A DNA stretch of 64,000 nt from Steinernema hermaphroditum (lineage: Eukaryota > Nematoda > Chromadorea > Rhabditida > Steinernematidae), in NCBI GenBank assembly GCA_030435675.1, contig CM059622.1, positions 10,106,001 to 10,170,000 on the forward strand, given 5' to 3'. The notes under the pieces are model-generated. The model saw only the letters and a list, made by a program, of their open reading frames with translations, had not been told where the DNA came from and ran no database searches. The translations under genes and the position numbers were made by a program. This document shows positions 57,884 through 64,000 of this stretch, piece by piece. Position 1 is the stretch's first letter, and every line of letters starts with the position of its first letter.

Positions 57884-58397
57884 AGTCGTTTGCTCCTGAA
57901 AATCGAAATGTGGTTACCTCACGAACAACAGAAGCTCGCGAAATGAAAGCACAAGCGCTCAAAAGAAATGCACTTTTAACGCAAAGGTGTTATGCAATGC
58001 GTTCTAGGATTTGTGGCTAACAGGAACTTAGGAAGGACGCAAACCATCAAAGTGAAAGTGGGGCGATCTGAATTTTGCAGAGTACGCCTAACATTGGGAA
58101 ACGTAGCATACGGCCAGGCTTGTTGGGGAAAGTGTAGCGAAGGACTGCAAACGACGTGGAACTCGGTTGCCGTCTCATGAAGAAAAAGAAAACAAAGGCC
58201 GAGCGACCACACGCATCGACTAATGACAAATCCGCGGTGTGGATGAGGGCGCAGAAAACTCGGAGAGGTGGGGAAGGCCGGAGCGAAACGAAGAAACATA
58301 GACGGAGACATAGACGGGAGATCGAGTACAGTCGCGACGAATTCCACGTCGATCGCACCGAAGATCGGTCGGTCGCGATCAGAGAGCAATCCGCGTC
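57884..58397. other. Intergenic region between JAGN1 and U3 copy 2
   Basis: About 0.5 kb, the JAGN1 promoter side. Nothing specific recognised. Confidence 0.45.
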
Positions 58398-58484
58398 ACT
58401 TCTCTGCTCGTCTGCGCTCTCTCGCACCATCGCAGAGAGACGGTCGCCGATTGGTTAGGTCGGTCAGCGACGAGCCAAACTTCG
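58398..58484 (+). promoter_or_regulatory. Conserved upstream promoter of U3 snoRNA copy 2
   Basis: Shares ACTTCTCTGCTCGTCTGCG and the proximal CGCCGATTGGT ... GCGACG block with the copy at 26.5 kb. A short insertion of GAGAG-rich sequence separates the blocks here, making the promoter 17 bp longer than that of copy 1. Confidence 0.6.
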
Positions 58485-58686
58485 AAATCATACTTCACAG
58501 GATCATTTCTGTAGTGTGTTTTCACCATCTCGCTTTCTTAGAAAGCCAACAAACCACCGTGATGACGAGATGTAACGTCGCCTCCGGAGCGGGAAGCTCG
58601 GCGTGTCGCCATTGGGCTGTGTGCCGTTGATGACTGCGGAGAGCGCCTTCGGGTGTTCTCTTTGGAGGCGTCGTTTTCTGAACGGT
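58485..58686 (+). ncRNA. U3: U3 small nucleolar RNA, copy 2
   Basis: Same layout as copy 1: ATACTTCACAGGATCATTTC with TGTAGTGTG at the 5' end, box B GAGCGGGAAG, box C TTGATGACT, box D with an intact CTGA (58678-58681), and the CCGTT/AACGG terminal stem. Differences from copy 1 are concentrated between box B and box C, where a length change of about nine bases lies in a stem-loop. This copy keeps all boxes and is the better candidate for the working gene. Confidence 0.9.
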
Positions 58687-58754
58687 TCTTATAAAAACAG
58701 CACAGCAAGAAGCTTTGCCAACTTCTTCTGAGCACGTGAAATGTGTGACCAGAG

Positions 58755-59670
58755 CTACGTTCGTTGTGCTGCAAGCGTTCTTACATACACGTCATTCAAG
58801 ACAACCACGTAGTGGTTTCTAAGACCAAACGACCAGGAGCGTACTCTGAAACTATCCGAATCCGATCTTGAGGAGTACGGCAATTTGCCCATGCTCTCAA
58901 ACACTCCTAAATAGGTCCACTCTGTGCCCGAGAGAACAAAGAACGCCGATCCACACACAAAAGGGCCATCGGTGACCTCTCGCGTGCCAGCCACACACGC
59001 CTGAACACAGCCTGTCCACTCCAAGCGGCACACTCGGGCGCTCGGTCCTTTTTGCACCGTTATCGCTCGTCCTCGGTTATTGGCTTCGGCTTTCGTTATC
59101 ACCTTCTGTGCCTCTGTTGCCACCGCTCGCCTTCCCCTAGTGTGCTTGCAAACACTAATCCCCCGGAGGGAGTTCTCTTCCACGCGAACTGTAATCTTCT
59201 TTTGTACCTCCTCTATCTGTAGTATTCCCTCCACATGGTGCGCTGCAAGTCTCCCCTCCCACCAAAGAACCCCTTTGGTGCCACCCTGACACGTCATAGC
59301 CGCAACACCGACTCCTTCTCCCACCTTCCCGGTGGACCCTCATGCGAGCTTTCTGGTGACCGCCTCCCTCCAGTATCCACTCAAACAAACAGTCCTGTTT
59401 TTCGCTCAGTTTACCTTCGCCTCGACTCCAACCTTTCCATTTTCGAAGGTCTTCTCGGCAGTGCATCCACCCGGTCGACGACAGTTCCTTATCGCGTCGA
59501 CGGCCGCGGTCGCTATCTTCCACGGTGCTCCGCGTCTTCTTCCATTTGCATATTCGATTTCCTTCGCTTTTTGGAGCGCCGATCGATCTGCTCGGCCTGA
59601 GTGTTTGATCAGCCCAACCTTTTCTCGGAGCGTCTCTGACTCAGGTCGCGGGAATGCCCGTTTCTGACGC
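58755..59670 (-). pseudogene. Purine-rich open stretch, possible decayed coding sequence
   Basis: Two minus-strand frames look weakly protein-like. One at about 59668-59430 includes ETLREKVGLIKHSGRADRSA and ends in an AAG|GTAAAC donor-like site. The other at about 59330-58755 includes LQIEEVQKKITVRVEENSLR and GRAITVQKGPSARVCRLEW. They could be two exons or a broken gene. No family was recognised and no ATG is placed. The strong strand asymmetry of purines alone may keep the frames open. Confidence 0.2.
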
Positions 59671-60705
59671 CTTTATCCTTCTACTTCTCCCCGTAGTTTC
59701 CTTCTGGAGACCGTGTTTTCCACCGGAGAACGTTTATGACTTCCCTCTTTATGTTCCTTTCTCCAGATCTTGCAACAGCTCTGTGTTCTTTCCGTGTTCT
59801 GAGGGCCGCTCCCTCCAAAAAGAGTCTTATGTGTAGCGGAGAAGTGCTTTCAAAGGTTATCAGTCGAGTGCGCCGAGGCCACTATTTTCGGCTCCACATT
59901 CCGTTTGTTGCCTTTCTATTGGAACGTCCTCTCCCTTCCAGATCTCAAGTTACTAAACTCGTGATTCATTTCATAATTATTACCCAAAAATGATGACTTA
60001 AAAGTTAGGCGCTGACGTTCTTCCCATCACGATTTGCCCTTAAACCGTCGAGGAATGTGTTTACCTGTTCACTGCTTCGCTCTCATTACGATTGTCTTTT
60101 GATGGCTGATCCCCCGGCTGAGGCACTAAACTCCATCTCCTCTTCTACGTGTGAGAAGCGGCGAATTTCGAGGATTAGAACGGATTACCGCGGCGATCTA
60201 TTTACGACTTTAGACGCGCTGGCGCATCACATGACCTGTGCTCCGGTGCAGGATTGAAAGGTTAACGAACAAAATCTGAACTTTCCACCTCTGAGTTCTT
60301 AAAAATCCAAATTCGAGATATCGACTTCAGTTTCACGAGGTATGGTCCATCAACTCCCGAAGAAGAGTCGATCACTTCTCGCTTTTTTTTGTCTTGTGGA
60401 GTAACCAGCTTTCCTATCGTCTCAGAAATTCACCAAAGTTTGAGTTTTTCTGTTCAACCACAACTAGCGCCACCGAAAAAACTGAAGTAGTTCTCGTACT
60501 GCTCCTTAATTGAACTACACCTGGGATGTTGGGCCACATTTCCCATACGCTCTACAAAGTGGCGGTGATGGAAAAAGCCGAAAATCCCGCATTTCAGACC
60601 GTTCCGGGACCCGGACAAGAGTGCAGGTCAAGTTGGTGACCAATCATTATGCGTCGCACTGTATGCAATCGAAGCCACAAGAGAGACCTTAAGACTCTAA
60701 AACTC
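59671..60705. other. Intergenic region before the second foldback element
   Basis: About 1 kb with only short frames. Nothing recognised. Confidence 0.4.
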
Positions 60706-60903
60706 ACAAGGGAACATCCCCAAGTGATAGTTGCAGATTGAAATGAAATGTGGTGCAACGGATAGAGGAGATCTTAGGAAGACGAGCGCACACAAAACGC
60801 GCTGCCCATATGCAGACTGGCTACCATAAACAGCCCCCCGAAATATGAAAAATAACGGTAGTCGCGACTAGTATGTTGAAATTTCTCTTCTGTGACGTTC
60901 CTT

Positions 60904-60960
60904 CGTGGTCAAGGGGTAGTGCTCTGAGCCACCAGTCAACGGTGTCGGGTTCGACCCCCA
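60904..60960 (+). repeat. tRNA-like unit (left arm of the second foldback)
   Basis: A-box-like TGGTCAAGGGG and B-box GGTTCGACCCC are spaced as in a tRNA, followed by a T-run (TTTTTTTT) that could end pol III transcription. It lacks closed tRNA stems. Confidence 0.65.
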
Positions 60961-61261
60961 ATTGCTTTTTTTTCTACCTTTTTTCTTTTCACCAAATCTA
61001 CATATTTCCACATATCCTGGTGTTTATCAACGCTTTAGTTTGGAATCCTTTGCAGGAATCGGCACTGCTAACCCAAATTTCATCCTTGTGGTGAAGCTGT
61101 TTTTCATTCTTTCGCGTCCTCCCTTCTCTGTTTATCCTTATAGATATCATAGCGGCAGAACCTATTCTGTTCCGACCAATACACGCACTTGTCCGCGTGA
61201 ATACCTTTCTAAAGTTCGTAGAAATGAATATAGCCAGCGATGTTGGCGGAGCACCAACTGT

Positions 61262-61333
61262 TTGTATGGTCGAGCTGGATAGTGTCTTGGTTACCGTTCT
61301 GGGGGATCGGGGTTCGACACTCATCCCAGCCAA
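61262..61333 (+). repeat. tRNA-like unit (loop of the second foldback)
   Basis: A-box-like TGGTCGAGCTGG and B-box-like GGTTCGACAC are followed by TTTTTT. Different from the arm units, it has no partner inside the element. Confidence 0.5.
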
Positions 61334-61575
61334 CATTTTTTGGTTCATTCCATTTCACGTCCTGAGATGATTAGCAAAACAGATAGGAACGCGAAAGAAT
61401 GAAAAACAGCTTCACCACAAAGGTGAAACTTGAGTTGCCAGTTTCGATTTCTCCAAAGGGCTTTTTAAGCTATATTTGAAGCAAGGCAAGAGCCAGTGAT
61501 GGTGAACACCAGGAAACATAATAATGTACAGTTTCGTTGAAAAGAAAGCAAATCGAAAAATAGAAGATTCTCTGT

Positions 61576-61632
61576 GGGGGTCGAACCCGACACCGTTGAC
61601 TGGTGGCTCAGAGCACTACTGCTGGACAACGC
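61576..61632 (-). repeat. tRNA-like unit (right arm of the second foldback)
   Basis: Inverted partner of the unit at 60904. From the D-arm-like TAGTGCTCTGAGCC to the B-box the two are identical, although flanking arm sequence differs clearly. Confidence 0.65.
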
Positions 61633-61829
61633 AGACACGTCAAAATGAGGAAATTTCATCGTACTAGTCGCGACTGCCGTTATTTTTCATATTTCGGGGG
61701 CCTGCTTACGGTAGCCAGTCTGCATATGGGCAGCGCGTTTTGTGTGCGCTCGTCTTCCTAAGATCTCCTCTATCCGTTGCACCACATTTAATTTCAATCT
61801 GCAACTATCACTTGGGGATGTTCCCTTGT

Positions 61830-62597
61830 CAGCCTGAATCAGTCGTTGTCGTTTGGAATAGACCCTTAGTCACTGTTATCGCTTCTTAAAACTGTAGTGT
61901 TTTATAACCAAAAAACGAACTTTCGATTCGAAGTGTCGACCCAAATGAGTCAGAACACAGGATGACTTTGTGCAGTGACTAAAGACTCTTTAAACAGCGA
62001 GTCATTCCTGTCGCTCTGTTGGATCGCTCTTCAGTCGATTGTCTCTCTTCTCCAGAGGAAGTGTGTGCTTGTCCACGTTTCGCCTGCTTCAGCACCCCTA
62101 GTTCAACAAACGAATGTTGTAAGGGAGGATTTCTCCAAATCATACGTGACCATAGTCTTTTTTGTTTTGTGCGACATAGAATTATACGTGATTACATCTG
62201 CACTTCTCGTGACAAGACACTTGTCATTCCATCAACTCCTTCTTCCGCTCAGCTTCCTACAGTAGGAGATCTCGAAGGCCCTCCATTTCATGCGTGTTTT
62301 GATGAGTGTTTACACATCGCCACCTTCTTCGAGCGAAGTTCGCTTCCGTATTCCGAATGCATTCGGACCACTTTTTACACTGCCCAACTTTGGTCGCCTC
62401 CTGATTGTTGTGAAATCGTTCCTTTCCTTAAATAATGATATTTATACGTTGCTCGCGTGAACGCGTGACGGCACAAGCCTGAAACTAACCTTCCCCTTTA
62501 AGGCCACCAGAACAGATTGAACCCGTCGACTAGAGACTCCCCTCAACCTCCCCTCGGCACCGCCTGCCAGTCGTTTGCATGAGTCCTGCGTGCAGCC
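61830..62597. other. Upstream region of the right-edge gene
   Basis: About 0.8 kb with no supported gene. It ends in a CGTGCAG acceptor two bases before the ATG at 62598. Confidence 0.45.
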
Positions 62598-62779
62598 ATG
62601 AAACGGTCGAACTCGTTCGTGAACCTCGAGCTCATCCTGCCACTGGAGAGCTTCCGCTTCACGACGAGCGTGCGCGTACCCTCGCAGGAGGAGATACCCC
62701 CAGAGGAGATCCGGACGGCGCCTCCGATGCAGACCTCCTTCCACCGCCGCTTCCAGTCGGCCGACGCCACGAACTCCAG
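62598..62779 (+). CDS. First exon of an unidentified gene running off the right side
   Basis: ATG follows CGTGCAG by two bases, matching the start pattern of other genes here. The exon encodes about 60 residues, starting MKRSNSFVNLELILPLESFR and containing SVRVPSQEEIPPEEIRTAP, and ends in phase 2 at AG|GTGGGT. Basic and Ser/Pro-rich, with possible phosphosites such as RSNS. No later exon could be placed with confidence before the window ends. Confidence 0.4.
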
Positions 62780-64000
62780 GTGGGTAATTAGTGATTAGTT
62801 CCTGGGACAATCTGTTTTGGGCGCGGTTCGCGATGACTCACCTCGGGTTGTGTAATAATCGGTGATGGATGGATACCGTAGGCACACTTTGTTTTGGGAA
62901 AGAGGGCGCGAGGACCTTTGGCGAAAGGACGATCTGATTGGGGAAGAATAAACATTACACTTCAGAGGAAGATGTTTATTGCGAGAGCAGTCTTGACCTG
63001 GTATCACTCGCGGTGATCTTCTTTGGGTCGGTCCATTCCACAAGAACCGTATTTTGAAATCTGCACGTTCACCTGCTGATAAGAGTGACTATTTGGCGCT
63101 GGAGTCGTTCTTTATATAAAAAGTGCGTTGTTAGCTTTTGTTGAACAGAAGAATCTTGTTCTCCATCGTCCTTTCAACTTCTTTGATGTCAAATCCTGAT
63201 GGAAAACATTCGTAATTCTCCTCTCGAAGATCGAATTTCAGCAGCATGTGGTGGTTAGTGCAGAATCTTTTTCTTTTTGTTGAAACAAAGAAAACTCTTT
63301 TTGTAACTTCGGCGTTCTTTCCCGAGTGTTTCGTCGCCTTAGACAGCGTTTGAGGGCTATTTAAAGTGCCAAATTGAAATGCACTTAAGGCTATTTGCGT
63401 AATTATGTCTCTGTGCAACTGCTTTGAATTCCGCCTTCTTCTGAGTGCGTCGGCTTCTCCTTTACAATAGGCGCCACTTTGGGAAACTTCTGCATCTCTC
63501 AATGGACGCAGACGTTCAATCTGTCCCTCATGATCTCTTTATTCTCGCCGCTTCAAAGGAACGGACTTCCACGCCAAGAAGTCAAACATCACTTCTTACA
63601 GCACATCTCTGTAATCCGCAATTTCGTCGCGTGACTTCCACATATAACAATTTCCACAGAACCTGCAATTACACCAATTACCAATACACAGCTGTTTGGC
63701 TCGGAAATGCCCACTCTAGAAAGTAGCGACCTCACTGAACCAGTTCCGATGGCCAAAAACGCCATAGAAGACAGGACCTTTGATCTTTGCCGCCACTGAC
63801 CGGTCAGAAAAGGTCCACAGATGATGACCACTTTGAAGCGTCCATGGCTTCTCTCAGGACGTCCCGTGGATTCTTGTAAATGCGATGTGACATTGCCGAC
63901 GCCCATATTGTTTACCTTCATTTCGATGTTTAACTTTCGGAGTGCAATACCTAGAGGACATCTGATGAGAAAAGTGTTTTTACGGTTCCGAAATTTCATG
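62780..64000. other. Right-edge sequence, probably intron of the preceding gene
   Basis: If the gene at 62598 is real, this is its first intron. It contains one minus-strand ORF, listed separately. Nothing else recognised. Confidence 0.35.
63589..63999 (-). CDS. Hypothetical ORF, 136 codons, at the right edge
   Basis: ATG-to-TGA frame. It has a hydrophobic second half (SSMAFLAIGTGSV; VLVIGVIAGSVEIVICG) and a few cysteines. No family recognised. It may extend past the window or be chance, as the opposite strand is also largely open. Confidence 0.2.
   Translation of the reverse strand: MKFRNRKNTFLIRCPLGIALRKLNIEMKVNNMGVGNVTSHLQESTGRPERSHGRFKVVIICGPFLTGQWRQRSKVLSSMAFLAIGTGSVRSLLSRVGISEPNSCVLVIGVIAGSVEIVICGSHATKLRITEMCCKK

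Larger units (their letters stand above)
60706..61829. mobile_element. Large foldback element with inverted tRNA-like units
   Basis: Left arm 60706-61120 and right arm 61395-61829 are reverse complements with scattered differences; the outer 200 bp are the best conserved. Both ends read ACAAGGGAACATCCCCAAGT inward. Each arm carries a tRNA-like unit, and the 274-bp loop carries a third, different one. No protein is encoded. The element is of another family than the one at 22.9 kb in sequence but of the same design. Confidence 0.82.

Noticed and set aside
60904..60960. Functional tRNA gene in the second foldback
   Set aside because: The cloverleaf cannot be closed and the unit recurs in inverted orientation in the other arm, so it is part of the repeat.
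62442..62810. Minus-strand frame opposite the right-edge first exon
   Set aside because: Composition is Gly/Arg-rich and shadow-like; the plus strand has a start with acceptor and a good donor.

Overview
This is eukaryotic nuclear DNA from an animal, most likely a nematode. Coding regions are broken by many tiny introns, mostly 36-50 nt, with GT...TTTCAG or TTTAG ends. Almost every start codon sits 0-35 nt after a splice-acceptor consensus, as expected where spliced-leader trans-splicing is common. Gene order includes tight same-strand clusters resembling operons. The ARNT-type protein looks closest to nematode AHA-1 as I recall it. The species is not identified and no database search was run. 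All exon models were built by hand from reading frames, splice sites and phase agreement.

Left part (1-22 kb) is gene-dense. On the minus strand lie a mitochondrial release factor (running off the left edge), 5-formyl-THF cyclo-ligase and the tRNA-modifying GTPase GTPBP3, which together look like an operon with mitochondrial and one-carbon roles. Then come a small SOCS protein (-), an unresolved stretch at 4.9-6.1 kb, centractin ACTR1 (+), ARNT/AHA-1 (+), MRPL43 (-), a probable RTF2-DDOST operon (+), a C2H2 zinc-finger protein with an unusual coiled-coil N-terminus (-), a PRELI-domain lipid transfer protein (+) and GOPC/PIST (-).

Middle part (22-43 kb) is sparse. It holds a 970-bp foldback element with two inverted tRNA-like units, a U3 snoRNA gene, and a single long minus-strand gene for inositol-trisphosphate 3-kinase spread over about 11 kb with kilobase introns.

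Right part (43-64 kb) holds a tandem-BTB zinc-finger gene, FAM91A1, a CGGGTACCCG repeat cluster, a TALE homeobox gene, a membrane protein with cysteine-rich three-finger-like repeats, Jagunal (JAGN1), a second U3 snoRNA gene, a second, larger foldback element with tRNA-like units (about 1.1 kb), and the first exon of an unidentified gene at the right edge.

Functional themes are mitochondrial translation and tRNA modification (MTRF1, GTPBP3, MRPL43), mitochondrial lipid transfer (PRELID), secretory pathway work (DDOST, GOPC, FAM91A1, JAGN1, ACTR1 in dynein transport) and signalling or transcription (SOCS, ARNT, IP3 3-kinase, zinc-finger and homeobox genes).
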